From the NCBI GenBank assembly GCA_025738555.1, contig JAOVFP010000019.1, positions 2,294,001 through 2,358,000 on the forward strand: a stretch of DNA of 64,000 nt, read 5' to 3'. Shown piece after piece: positions 33,717 to 45,205 of this stretch. Both the position numbers and the translations under genes were made by a program. Source of the stretch: Cyathus striatus. Lineage: Eukaryota; Basidiomycota; Agaricomycetes; Agaricales; Nidulariaceae. The first letter of the stretch is position 1, and every line of letters begins with the position of its first letter. The notes under the pieces are model-generated. The model searched no databases, was not told where the DNA came from, and worked only from the letters and a program-made list of their open reading frames with translations.

Positions 33717-35505
33717 TATTATATTTACATTCATGCTCAATGCCCTTTGATTTGAGCATGAGCATGATAGGTATTCTATTACATTTATAATACTTATTTA
33801 CACTTGCACTCGATGTCCTTTAACTTGAGTGTGAGTGTGATTGGCATTTTTACTCATGCTCACAAATATTACACTTATATTTCACTTGAGCATGAGCATG
33901 ATTGGTATTCCTGTTCATGCTCACAAATATTACACTCACGCTCAATGCCCTTTAACTTGAGCATGAGTATAATTGGTATTCCTATTCATGCTCACAAGTA
34001 TTACACTCATGCTCAATGTCCTTTAACTTGAGCATGAGTGTGGTATTCCTATTCATGCTCACAAGTATTACACTCATGCTCAATGTCCTTTAACTTGAGC
34101 ATGAGCATAATTGGTATTCCTATTTACACTCACTAGTATTACACTCATGCTCAATGTCTTTTAACTTGAGTGTGAGCATAATTGGTATTCCTATTCATGC
34201 TCACTAGTATTACACTCACGTTCAATGTCCTTTAACTTGAGCATGAGTGTGGTATTCCTATTCACACTCACAAGTATTACACTCATGCTCAATGTCCTTT
34301 AACTTGAGCGTGAGCATAATTGGTATTCCTATTCATGCTCACTAGTATTACACTCATGCTCAATGTCTTTTAACTTGAGTGTGAGCATAATTGGTATTCC
34401 TATTCACACTCACTAGTATTACACTCATGCTCAATGTTTGAGCGTGAGCATAATTGGTATTCCTATTCACGCTCACTAGTATTACACTCATGCTCAATGT
34501 CTTTTAACTTGAGTGTGAGCATAATTGGTATTCCTATTCACACTCACGAGTATTACACTCATGCTCAATGTCTTTTGACTTGAGCGTGAGTGTGGTATTC
34601 CTATTCACACTCACAAATATTACACTCATGCTCAATGTCCTTTAACTTGAGCGTGAGCATAATTGGTATTCCTATTCATGCTCACTAGTATTACACTCAC
34701 GCTCAATGTCCTTTAACTTGAGCATGAGTGTGGTATTCCTATTCATGCTCACAAGTATTACACTCACACTCAATGTCTTTTAACTTGAGCATGAGTGTGG
34801 TATTTCTATTCATGCTCACAAGTATTACACTCATGCTCAATGTCCTTTAACTTGAACATGAGCATAATTGGTATTCCTATTCATGCTCACAAGTATTACA
34901 TTCACACTCAATGTCTTTTAACTTGAGCGTGACTGTGGTATTCCTATTCATGCTCACAAGTATTACACTCACACTCAATGTCCTTTAACTTGAGCATGAG
35001 CATAATTGGTATTTCTATTCATGCTCACAAGTATTACACTCACACTCAATGTCTTTTAACTTGAGCATGAGTGTGGTATTCCTATTCACACTCACAAGTA
35101 TTACACTCACACTCAATGTATTTTAACTTGAGCGTGAGTGTGGTATTTCTATTCACATTCACAAGTATTACACTCATGCTCAATGTCCTTTAACTTGAGC
35201 GTGAGCATAATTGGTATTCCTATTCATGCTCACAAGTATTATACTCACACTCAATGTCTTTTAACTTGAGCGTGAGTGTGGTATTCCTATTCACACTCAC
35301 AAGTATTACACTCATGCTCAATGTCTTTTAACTTGAGCATGAGTGTGGTATTCCTATTCACACTCACAAGTATTACACTCACACTCAATCTATTTTAACT
35401 TTAGTGTGAGTGTGGTATTCCTATTCACACTCACAAGTATTACACTCACACTCAATGTCCTTTAACTTGAGCGTGAGTGTGGTATTCCTATTCACACTCA
35501 CAAGA
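33717..35505. repeat. Satellite array, ~55-75-bp units with internal dyad
   Basis: About 25-30 head-to-tail units follow the scheme 'tattcctattca..ctcac.agtattacactca..ctcaatgtc.tttaacttgag..tgag', with two length classes (with and without 'cataattgg'). Within a unit, ctca(cg/tg/ca)ctcaa faces ttgag(cg/tg/ca)tgag, so each unit can form a hairpin. Variation is concentrated at these CpG positions. The array ends at 35505 near 'acaagacatgcatg'. Confidence 0.93.
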
Positions 35506-35894
35506 CATGCATGAAAAAATCTTTGAACAAACCCAGAGCAGAGATTCATTGTATCATGTGAGTAATATGTAAGCCATTGGTTGGAAACATCAACTGGCAA
35601 GTGCATGTGCAGCCAAGCACACTGCCACATGCCCACCTGGCCCCCTCTTCATTTCCTCCTCCTGCTTGTTGTAGTCACATTAATCATGTTGATTTTAGTC
35701 ACAAAATTCTCCACTTCATGTTACATTACTCAGTGGGGTATATATTATAAGTTAGAATAGGTAATCATCAAGGGATTCAAAGATGTTATATGTAAATTAG
35801 GCCTGTTCATATTGAAATCATCAAATAATAGTACTTCTGCATCATTACAAACATGATATATGGCATTAGAGAAAAAGAATTTAAGGAACTTATA

Positions 35895-35940
35895 TAGTTT
35901 ACATTATACCACATATCATGTACAAAGGTATATGTACATG
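35895..35940 (+). repeat. Second copy of the 47-bp repeat
   Basis: Matches 24149-24195. Confidence 0.65.
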
Positions 35941-36294
35941 TCAGGATTATGGAGTAAGAAAGCAAGATAGACATAGTATGTATGAAATAATTATCCAGTT
36001 GTCAATCATGTATGTATGTCAAAGGTGGCCTACTGAAGTGAATTTGTAGTCAGATTGGGTGTGCAGGTGCACTTAAAATGAGTGCTACATAGTATCACTT
36101 ATATTGTCTGCCAGTGGCTCATCTAGTCCACATTGCACAAATACTTATATTGGAGCTCATAGAGGTATATTATTCTATCTTAACGAACTAAATAATTACA
36201 TGAGCACACACTGTAGTTACCGGACGACCATGCTTCAGTTAATAAGCACTCAGTCTCACTTAAGTGAAATTCTGAAACCAATATTGTAATATCT

Positions 36295-36375
36295 AACTGA
36301 GAAGCTGTGGTGCCAGACACCGGAGCTCAATTATATTTGATGTGTTTGAGCATGGTCGTTAGACTTTCCATAGCA
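36295..36375 (+). repeat. Short dispersed repeat (~85 bp)
   Basis: 'tctaactgagaa.gc....tgccaga' through 'gagcatggt.gttagacttt' recurs at 43477-43557 with scattered changes. Confidence 0.7.
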
Positions 36376-36497
36376 TTGAACTGGATGCATTTAAATGGTA
36401 TGTTTCAACCTACTCCAATGACCACTCATTCTATTTCCAGCAACTTTCAAAAACACATTATAAACCCTCTGGTTAATCCGACATTCAATAATGTGAA

Positions 36498-37000
36498 ATG
36501 GTTACTTTCGTATCATCTGACAATGAATAGTTTACTATCAACAATGATGCTGTTAAAAATATGGGCATTGTTAATATGTATAGGGGATACAATAACCAAT
36601 TGATTCCTCTCTTGGATGTATCTTTGGCTGTATTTAAAAAGGTACAGCTAATCTACTTCTGTTTCTCCTGTTAGGTATACAATTAATCAATGGCAGATTA
36701 TTCAATACTGCGAATATCACCATGAGGACTCATCCGACGAGCTCTCTAGTGATAGTGATTTTCAACTCTGCAAGTGGGATGACAAATTCCTCTTGGCATT
36801 AGATAAAGAAATGGTTATGGAAATGGTGCTCGCTGCAAACTACCTTGAATATACACTTCTCCTGTCAGTTTTTTTTATAGATTTCCACAGGAGATCCCAG
36901 TGCTGACAAGAAATAATATCACAGTAAAGCTAACTCTGCAGTTGTTGCAAAGAGATATATGAAATATTATTGAGATACAAGATGATTTCACAGTGAAGGT
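36498..37000 (+). pseudogene. SKP1-like gene (SCF ubiquitin-ligase adaptor), broken
   Basis: SKP1 links F-box proteins to cullin in SCF ubiquitin ligases. The first exon (ATG at 36498 to 36641) reads MVTFVSSDNE, then a TAG stop at 36528-36530 where SKP1 normally has Gln, then FTINNDAVKNMGIV and PLLDVSLAVFKK. An intron of 55 bp (36642-36696) leads to IIQYCEYHHEDSSDE, WDDKFLLALDK and MVMEMVLAANYLEY, which match the SKP1 core V-I-x-Y-C-E-x-H and L-x-x-A-A-N-Y-L. A last stretch at about 36972-36999 (EIQDDFTVK) matches the SKP1 C-terminal region. The part in between is eroded. The stop and missing C-terminal helices make it a pseudogene; an active SKP1 must lie elsewhere. Confidence 0.75.
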
Positions 37001-37244
37001 AAGTTATCTTTTTCAATTTCAAGAATTGAACTTAGGTGCTTATAATCATGTAGCCTGTTGTTTATTTTCGGGGAGAGGAGGTAATAGTAGGTATGTCTGT
37101 ATGTATACACCAATGGTTCTCATCAGCAATTCATGCAGATCTTTTATGGTCTTTGTCTTTCAAATGCATCTTTCACTTTGTGCTTTAAACAATGTCTTTT
37201 GCTTTTAAGATCTTTAGCCATCTTTTCAGTACTTATCCCTCCCC

Positions 37245-37402
37245 CACCCTTTCACCCAAACTTCACGTGAATTTCACCTTCATCTAGGATGTTCCAAAAT
37301 CACCAAAATTTGGTAAAATTCAAGTGAAGTTTAGGTGAAAACTAGGTGAAAAATAGGTGAAATTTAAATATGAAATTCATGTGAATTTCACATGCCTTGT
37401 CT
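37245..37402. repeat. Cluster of TTCACNTGAATTTCAC-like motifs, left flank of KDZ-associated gene
   Basis: Motifs such as cttcacgtgaatttcacc and gaaattcatgtgaatttcac occur in both orientations. A matching cluster lies at 41495-41665 on the other side of the 37405-40863 gene, which suggests subterminal repeats of one element. Confidence 0.5.
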
Positions 37403-37404
37403 TC

Positions 37405-40400
37405 ATTGCTCTTTGCTGTTGTCTATCCAAAATATGTTGTGTGTGATAAACCAACATTGCATGTAGAAACCAATTAAAGTTTGATACTGTCATTCATTTG
37501 AGAATAAACTCAAACCCATCCAGCCAAGAATTGAGTTGCTCACATGCCTGATAATGAATTAATAGTTATTAAGATTTTAACACTTATATCTTACCTGTGT
37601 ATTAAAAGCTCTCTTGTAACATGGTTGACCATTCTGATCATGTTCAATTATTACAAGATTAGGAGCAGAACCATCACTTGGTGCAGGATTGCAAAATGTA
37701 CAACAAAGGTCATCATCTGCCTTATGATTTGTATAGTGATATCCATCAACAACAAATTGACTATTCAGTAGCCAAGGTTGATAAAGAATATTTTTCAGAA
37801 CTGAACATAGAACCAGACAGGCTTTGTCAATACATATATATGCTGGACGTGAGTCAGGTATTGGGTAAATCATATTTAATAACTCCATGATATTAGCTGT
37901 TGACTCAGATTTTACAAACTTTTTCCAAGCAATAACAACTCCACATGGAGCACACACAGTTTCAACACAATAATAGCGATTTGAGGAAAAATAAGACTTG
38001 TGGGTATCAGAATTATCATCATTCTGTTCTTCATCATGTGGCTGCTGTGGTCGATTAACATTAGGTAGCCATGCCAGATTTTCATTTCTGTGTTGCAGTG
38101 CTCTTTTTAGTTCAGAAAGACTTGCTGAACTGTAATTTGACTTATGCTTATTCCACATTTCTTTATGAGCCTCACATGCTTCTGTACCTGCAACTTTTTG
38201 TGCATCACAACTCTTAACACGACATTTGGGTCCATATTGTATGTTGTGATGTCTGCAGAATACACCACCATGATAACTGTTAACTTTAGCATGACAACCC
38301 TCCATTGCACAGTGCTAAATCATTGTTAAGTCTAGGTTTATAATAAATAAATAAATACACATACAGTTGGGCCCATTTCAACACCATCTACTACAACCAT
38401 CTTCACAGGAGCAAAGTTTTCTGTTGTAATATTACTTCTGTAGTTAGTCATATTATCAGCTGTAGACTTGTACTTTTGAGTACATTCTATGCAGCTGTGC
38501 TCTGATGGAGGTTTAACAATTCCATTTGCCCCAAGATGCTCAAATGCATAATGTGTAATTTCATTGATTGGTAGATGATCATCAACAGTAAGTTGTCTAC
38601 CAGTAATTAAGCTTACAGTCTAAATAGACTCATCTATAAAGGCATGCCAAATTTGCTTGCAACTAATTTCAATGTTATTTCCAAAGCTATTACTCCAATA
38701 TTCAGCATATGCTGCAGCTGATGCATGAAAACTGTATATACCATGCATTATTGCTTTAGAGAATACTCAATCCACCCAAAGATGAGTACCTATTTTAAAA
38801 TAATGTGCTTTATTTAAATATTCTTTTTGTGGTCTCTGACCAGTAATAGATATATATTTATGATCAGCATAGTATATTGATTTACACTTAGAGCAAGATC
38901 CCGTTAGTATATATGATTCATAATACATTTTTGTACCCTCAATTAATGTAACTTTTTGGTATATCTTGATATTTTGAATTTTGTGTTAATGCAGATCCAT
39001 CACATGATGCACCATTGCAACACATAAACGATGGACATATTATTTGTACTGGAGTTAATTTAGTTTCTGAAACAGGTCCTAGCTCTCCAATATAGTGCCC
39101 TGTCTCATTATATGGATGCAATTTAAGAAATTTGGAAAATGCATCTAGTTTTGCAGAAATATTATAGTTAATGTCATCATCATCATAGTGATCTGGAATT
39201 ATATTTTCTTGAAATAAATATTTAGTTTTACTACCAAGAGAAGATGTAACAGCCATTGACAGTGCATTAATCCAAGCAGTTAGTGTTGTTGTTCTTCTGT
39301 CATTTCCTTCATGATACTGTTGTCTTGCATGTAAATTTAACAGCTCAACATTACTTGTTAGAGAAAACAGCAAAAATATAACTGTTGATAGGCTAATCTT
39401 TGATCCAAAGTTTGCTTCAATAAACTGACTAAATTGGCTAAACTTTAACATAGGAAACTCTTGTTCAGTTCCTATAGCATAAGCCATTGGCAAGTAATAC
39501 AGTGCAACTAAATATGAGTGCCTGAGCAATAGAGAAATGCATATTTGAAGTAACCAAATGACAACATTAAAGAAACTAAAATTAGATGATACAAACTTTA
39601 ACACCACATGATGTACAACTACTTACTTGTTCTTAATTCCAGCTCCTTTCTTTGATTTCCCCTTGTCCTTCCCTTTGGCTGATTTCTGCTTTGAATCACT
39701 GGCCTTCTCTTTACCAGCTGCTTTATCTTTATTAGCCTTGTCTCTGGCATCCATCCAGTTCTCTAAATTGACTCTTGTAAATCCAGAAGACTTCTCCAAG
39801 CCCCAAAGCTCATGTGTATTGTTCATATCAGGATTATTATCACTTAGCCATTCTGCCATGTCTGGATAATTGGAAAGTCTCTTCAGAACAACATTCCAGT
39901 TGTGCCATGCAGTAGTTCCAATCCCAAAAAGTTTATAAATATCAGAGGATGATGGTTTAGAATTTATGTCCACTAAGCATTTAATCCTATTAACCTCACT
40001 GTAGACTTTCCATGCCTCCTGAATTGACCATTTTCCAGTAAGTTCAAGGAGTGACTGGTCTACCTCATAAATGGATAAAATAGTCCTCTCTCTTGGAGAT
40101 AACTTATTGCCAATCTGGGTGTTCTCAACTGAATAGCTAGACTTATTATCCTCACTCTTAGAATGAGCCAAAGTTTCATTTGTGCTAACAGCACTTGAAG
40201 TCTTACTGTAGCCAATATGTTTAATGATAGGGTCAGTCTGACACAAGAATTAGTATTTAATATATATATAATTGAAATTCTTACTGCAGCAAGAAAAATA
40301 GCTAAGTCTTGATTTTGTGGGTGCCAATCAATAGTAACTGCATCTCATATGCTACTGTAGTGCCCTCGCGTAATCAAGATATTTCGACTGGTATCAAATA

Positions 40401-40863
40401 CTCTAATCTGATGGTCTTGTTCTACAATTCATATTAGTGAAGATGAAACAAAATTCATAATAATATTACCTTTAATATTAGGAATCATTTGAGCAATTTC
40501 TTCAAGTACAGATTTCAGATGATTGTTCACAACAATGGGAATGGCTGTTGGAGGAGTTTCAATATTCAACAAAGTTGGGTTGACTTTTGGAGAATCATCA
40601 GAAATAATGATATATGCTAGTCCTTCCTCCTGAATATCCATAGGAGAGTTGTTCTCATCATCAATATAATCAGCAAAGTTCAATGTATTTCCATATGCTT
40701 TCCCTCTAATTGTACCACCATGAGTTTTAGATGCTCCTTTCAATTCTACCTTAGTTGGCACAGGGGACAGAGGAGAATTGGTTGGTGGGGGGCTATGCAT
40801 ATCATAGTCTTCTTCACCCCCACTAGCTGAGACGGTGGGGATAAATGCACAGGGATCCAACAC
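37405..40863 (-). pseudogene. KDZ-transposon-associated CxC5/CxC6 cysteine-cluster gene, broken
   Basis: CxC domains are found next to Kyakuja/Dileera/Zisupton transposases in basidiomycetes; they probably bind DNA or help transposition. In minus-strand order: a low-complexity N-terminal part (40863-40429); an exon with WSIQEAWKVYSEVNRIKC and LFGIGTTAWHNWNVVLKR and a Lys-rich tail (40246-39623); the CxC5 part (39607-38380) with CPSFMCCNGASCDGS, TGSCSKCKSIYYADHKY and CIECTQKYKS; and the CxC6 part (about 38370-37577) with CAMEGCHAKV, GGVFCRHHN, YCVETVCAPCGVVIAWKKF, YICIDKACLV and YHYTNHKADD. A last exon starts at 37547 (ACEQLNSWLDGFEFILK). Breaks: a one-base frameshift near 38951, two stops inside CxC5, and TGA at 37494-37496. 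Two of the stops lie where the family has Arg. No KDZ transposase is in the window. Confidence 0.85.
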
Positions 40864-41131
40864 TGTCCCCTCCAGCTGGGTGGCATGGTGTCATTGTGTC
40901 ATGATGCAGAAGGGGGTGCTGTGGCTGTTGTTAGATTTCATTCCTACCAACTCCATCGTCATTGACCCATCTGTGATAGATCCCTTCATTGTTCTTATCA
41001 CCCCTCTTTGTCTCCCTCCACCGTACACTGTCCTCCTACACCTCTTCTCCCTTGCCTTACTTCCTCTGTTGCTTCTTGTCCACCTTGTGTGGTGCCAGTC
41101 GTATTGTATGCCTTCAATGTTGCCAGTGGTT

Positions 41132-41214
41132 GGGAAGAGGGGAGGAGAGAGAAGGGGGAAGGGGAGAGGGAAGGGAGGAAGGGGGGTGAGGGGAGTGGAG
41201 GGGGGGTGGTGACA
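41132..41214 (+). repeat. Homopurine G-rich tract
   Basis: About 80 bp of G/A with many GGG runs (for example gggaagggaggaaggggggt), pyrimidine-free except for a few T. It could form a quadruplex or triplex. It lies upstream of the minus-strand KDZ-associated gene. Confidence 0.7.
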
Positions 41215-41494
41215 GATGGGGTGTGCAATGACAGGATAGTCGTAACATCGGAAGATGCTGTTGACCAAAACAGTCTGACAGACATGTGCCATTGTGTGGT
41301 TGACATATACACTGAGATACCCATTTGAAATAATGCTCCCATGGTGTAACAGTATTAGTTGCTTGAATGTGGTAACTCACGCTTATGTAATAATATGTGG
41401 TCAAGAGTTTGATTTGTGATAGTGCCACTTACTTTTTTAATAAAAGTAAGTAAGTACCATTACATGTACTAGTACTAAAACATGAAATCATGTT

Positions 41495-41665
41495 TACCTG
41501 AATTCCAGGTGAATGCCATGTGAAATTCACATAGTTAATTCACGTAGAATTCATGTATTCATGTATTCATGTGTAATTCACATGTAATTCACATGAATTT
41601 CATGCAGGGTTTTTCACATGAATTTCACCTATTCACATTGTTCCACATGAAATTCATGTGAAACA
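41495..41665. repeat. Cluster of TTCACATGAAATT-like motifs, right flank of KDZ-associated gene
   Basis: Dense short palindromic motifs (aattcacatgaatttcatg and relatives) mirror the cluster at 37245-37402. Confidence 0.55.
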
Positions 41666-42120
41666 ATTTGCAGGGAGTTAATGGGCCTAAAAGACCAAAT
41701 GTCACACAACAAGTTACAATACCTACCAGACTTTCATCTAATATCCCCCTATTATCCTGTAAGATATCCACCTCCATTTCTGCATCAGTAGCAGTTGTTT
41801 CATTGGCTTGAGAAAGAAATTGTGATAACCTTGATGAGTATTGATTTATCTGCATTTCTAACTCTTCATTCATATGCCTTTTATATGATGAGTAACCCTT
41901 CCATCTTCCATTTCCACTTGAGCCTCCACAACGAACTGCACATTTGCAGAGGATCTGATGCTCCCCATTGATAATGTGTCCCACAAGCATTGAGAAGAAA
42001 CAGTGAGCAGAACTTGTAAATGATAGATATCAATAATGGAGTCAAGGTGTCTCCTCTTATATGTATCAGTTTTTAACAATGAACTAATTATAAACAACTC
42101 CATTGCTTTCATCACCATTG
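41625..42120 (-). pseudogene. Possible first exon of an En/Spm-type transposon gene
   Basis: The minus strand reads MLVGHIINGEHQILCKCAVR, then WKGYSSYKRHMNEELEMQI and a Ser/Gln-rich stretch ending at a splice donor (gtaggtat) near 41729. A Cys-x-Cys-x3-Cys cluster followed by a K/S-x-Y-x-R-H element is typical of the N-terminus of fungal Tnp2/En-Spm-type proteins. The continuation is replaced by the TTCACATGAA cluster. At 42120-42340 many 'attgttc/gaacaat' motifs could be subterminal repeats of the same element. Confidence 0.35.
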
Positions 42121-42339
42121 TTCATAACAAATGAACTGCATTGTACTCTTCACCCATTGGTTGAAGAAAATGGGGAACTATTTATATATGACACTATTGT
42201 TTTCGCTGCCATTGTTCACACAATGGCAGATATGTATCTATAGTTCACTACTCCATTGTTATAAAAATGGATTTTTATTGTTCTTGCCCAGAACAATGTA
42301 GCTCTTTACTTAGAACAATGCAATTCATTACACATTGTT

Positions 42340-43470
42340 CTAACATAGGCTATTTTTCTCTGCTGACTAACCTTCAAATCCTATTGTCCTTTGTCCTGTA
42401 CAGCCTCAGATCAAAATCTACACTTGGCACACTACCTGTTTTGGAGAACAATGTAGGATTGTAGAGTGGGAATTGGATTACTAAGCAGGTTGGGAAAAGG
42501 TATATAAGGAGGGCAGTTTGGCAGTAGATAGATAGCTACCCACCCACCCCTAGTAGTCTCACCCATTTGTCATTAGTCATTAGTTATTAGTACAGTTTTA
42601 TCAGTACAGCCAGTCCAGTCACAGTAACAGTAACAGAAGCAGAATCAGATCATAGGTCAAGTTCTAAGCAAGTTGAACATTGATCTATACAATATACACA
42701 TTATAAATAGCACTAAGTCTATTGTGTATACTATACCCTTCCCATTATACTTGTCATTACATACAGCCTTTGCTGTACATTACCCTTCATACCAAGTTTC
42801 ATACAATTCATACAGCATTTGCTGTACAAGATCACCCATTAAATTTCCAAGAATATTCTCACTAAATATTTCCTGACACTCAGGTGTTGTAACATGAACA
42901 AAGTCAATTCCTGTTAGCACCTTAGATTAACTTAATCTTAAACAACAGGGGTAGGGGATGTATGGCTGCCAAAGTGAATGAGCGGAAGTGGTGAGCGTTA
43001 GGGATCATGCAGAGGTGGTAGAGACAATAACGTGAACAAGTTGTTTCAAATTAGAGGACATGGACAAGTCATGCAACTGTATGCATGTGCAGAACTGCAA
43101 CTTATTGCATTGTCAATTTCATAGTGCAGAATGCCTGCTCTACACACTCGATGTGTGCTCAACTGTGAGCATGTGATATACGAGTTTCACTCTCAGAGCT
43201 AGGTGCCGCAAGCTGTACACAGAGTATTTTAACTTTTTGCTTAGTGCTGTTCATGTCTACTTAAGTCTGCAAATAGTAAAAATCAAGATATAGTTAGTTA
43301 ATAGATACTAGCCACTGAAGAACATATATTGCAGTAAAAAACTATAACAAATATTAATTTATAAGTTTAATAGGCAGCTACCTATTCCTGAATATGCAGT
43401 TTTACATTCAATTCATGCATTTATAGATAATAGGTATGGAATTACATTCTCGTGTGAGGATTATGGAATA
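42340..43470. other. Unassigned stretch with a promoter-like segment
   Basis: A tatataagga box at 42500-42509 is followed by cag-rich short repeats (42600-42650) and a tail ending gttgtaaca near 42894. This could be the right part of an LTR, but I could not confirm a left end or target duplication. From 42900 to 43470 nothing is recognisable. Confidence 0.3.
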
Positions 43471-43476
43471 CTAAAA

Positions 43477-43557
43477 TCTAACTGAGAAAGCCATAATGCC
43501 AGATGTTGGAACTCAATTCCGACTGATGAAATTGAGCATGGTTGTTAGACTTTCTAT
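43477..43557 (+). repeat. Short dispersed repeat, second copy
   Basis: Matches 36295-36375. Confidence 0.65.
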
Positions 43558-43569
43558 AGGGAAGGGAGT

Positions 43570-43926
43570 TGAGGCCTAAACAAAGAAAATGTAAGCAAGT
43601 CAACTAAACATCTGTTTAACTCAAGTTTAACTTGGTTGTTCTAATTTGTCAAAAAGGGTGAATTGAGACTGAGATTGAGAAAGAGAATAAGAATGATAAC
43701 ACAAAACTGTAGAGAGAAAATATGGGTAGGATCAACATTTTCACTGAATTGGGGGGAAGTAGATAAATGGAATTTATAGAAAATTAGAATAAGGATAAGA
43801 TTATAGATTATTGAAGAAAAGGTGAAGATTAACATTTAAATCATATCGATGAATTGAAAGAAAATTTGTAGAGTAAAATGTAGGGGAGGGAGATGTAGGA
43901 TGATGACACGGTCTTTGGTAAGGCTG
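43570..43926 (+). repeat. Dispersed repeat R4, copy 1
   Basis: 'ctaaacaaagaa..tgtaagcaagt' through 'gattattg.aagaaaagg' and '..gaattg.aagaaaat.tgta' matches 47486-47800. LTR copy B interrupts it at 43927. Confidence 0.65.
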
Positions 43927-45205
43927 TGATATGCCTAGTAAAATAAGAGGGCTATTTTTCGAACATAATAGACATTTAGTACTAGTAATACAGTTAGTGA
44001 ATCGAGTCCAAGAGTCCAAGAGTTGGGGTGAGTCCCGAGCTGCCAACTAGAGTATTCTATATTGAATAACACTATCAAGGGAAGAGTCCAAGGGCTGGGG
44101 TTGAGTCCCATGCTGCCAGTCAAAGTATCTACATGATACGAACCAAGAGATTCGACACAATGACAATATATTTGGACTATTGATTCCTATAGAAATTACA
44201 AGTACTAGATAACTATACTATAAAGAAAAGCCTAAAAGATAATACTCAGGAATGTATTCGTACTTCTCTGTACCCAGAATAATGCTCATGGTACCAAGTT
44301 AGACAATCACACAATGTCAGGGAAATACTTCAGCCTAGATAATTCTTAGTACCACTGGATACTGCAACTTGGAGCTATCATGCAGTCTCTTGAATAACCC
44401 AGAACGTCCATGCATCTCTCCTGTGTAAAACTGCCACCATGCAGGAAACTGCATGCCCCCAGGACTTTGAAATGTGCGCCGAACACCACCTGCAGCACAT
44501 TGAGTAGTGCCATCAGATGTGCAAGTACCAGAAACACCAGTATCCATTATATCTGAGTACTTGGCCAGAATTAGCACATGTATTAGTGCATGTCTGGATG
44601 CATGCCTATTAATAGCACAGCGTAGCATTTGATGCATCTCTGAAACAGAGTGTGCCCTCATGGATTCTCATATGGATGTTAGATATTCTAGGTTGCACAG
44701 CTTCTTTGACAGCTGTCACTTGTCACCTGTCATACTTGACAGTTCTGTGATTGACAGATACTTGATTGACAGATATGTGATTGACAGATTGACAGCTGTC
44801 AGTTACCTTAGTTACAGGACTTTGGTTGGACTTTGGTAGACTTACTCAGTATATAAACACTCTGTAACTTGGTAGTTGTGAATAAGTTTCCTCCCCATCT
44901 TGTGTCTGTGTCAGTGTTTGTGTCTGAGTTCTTGCACCTTTACCACCCTCTCTTTGCTCCATTATCTCACCCTATTCTCTCATTCACTCCTCTCTATTCT
45001 TGTTACTTCTCACAACGGAGGGTCAACCATACCTCTTTGACCATTAGGATTACACTGGAACATTATGACGTACCATTTACCTTATCTATCCCATTGCACA
45101 TGAGACCACTGCCATGTAATTAAGTATATCAGTAGTTTAGACATACCTTAGAATACCTTAAGCACCACACTGGCTGTACTTCCATTCTCACAGTAGAGTA
45201 CATGT
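43927..45205 (+). mobile_element. Long LTR (family L1), copy B, 3' truncated
   Basis: It begins tgatatgcctag like copy C and follows copies A and C up to about 45205, where similarity stops about 230 bp before the expected end. It is split by a 338-bp solo LTR (44677-45014). An open antisense frame lies at 44335-44661. A TATA-like stretch (aattaagtatat) is near 45118-45130. Confidence 0.65.
44677..45014 (+). mobile_element. Solo LTR (338 bp) nested in LTR copy B
   Basis: The ends are TGTTAGATA...TTCTCACA, flanked by atgga (44672-44676) and acgga (45015-45019). Copies A and C show the uninterrupted site (tatggaggg). Inside are several 'tgattgacag' repeats (44705-44805) and a TATATAAA box at 44852. 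It shares no obvious sequence with the other solo LTRs. Confidence 0.8.

Noticed and set aside
33717..35505. CRISPR-like array
   Set aside because: Units are contiguous with no unique spacers, variation is at CpG sites, and the context is a eukaryotic genome; it is a satellite.
41008..41428. Several overlapping ORFs around 41.0-41.4 kb on both strands
   Set aside because: They coincide with the homopurine tract and its CT-rich complement, so open frames are a composition effect.
42100..42894. Complete LTR with TATA box
   Set aside because: The right end (gttgtaaca) and TATA box are suggestive, but no left end gave both a matching inverted terminus and a target duplication.
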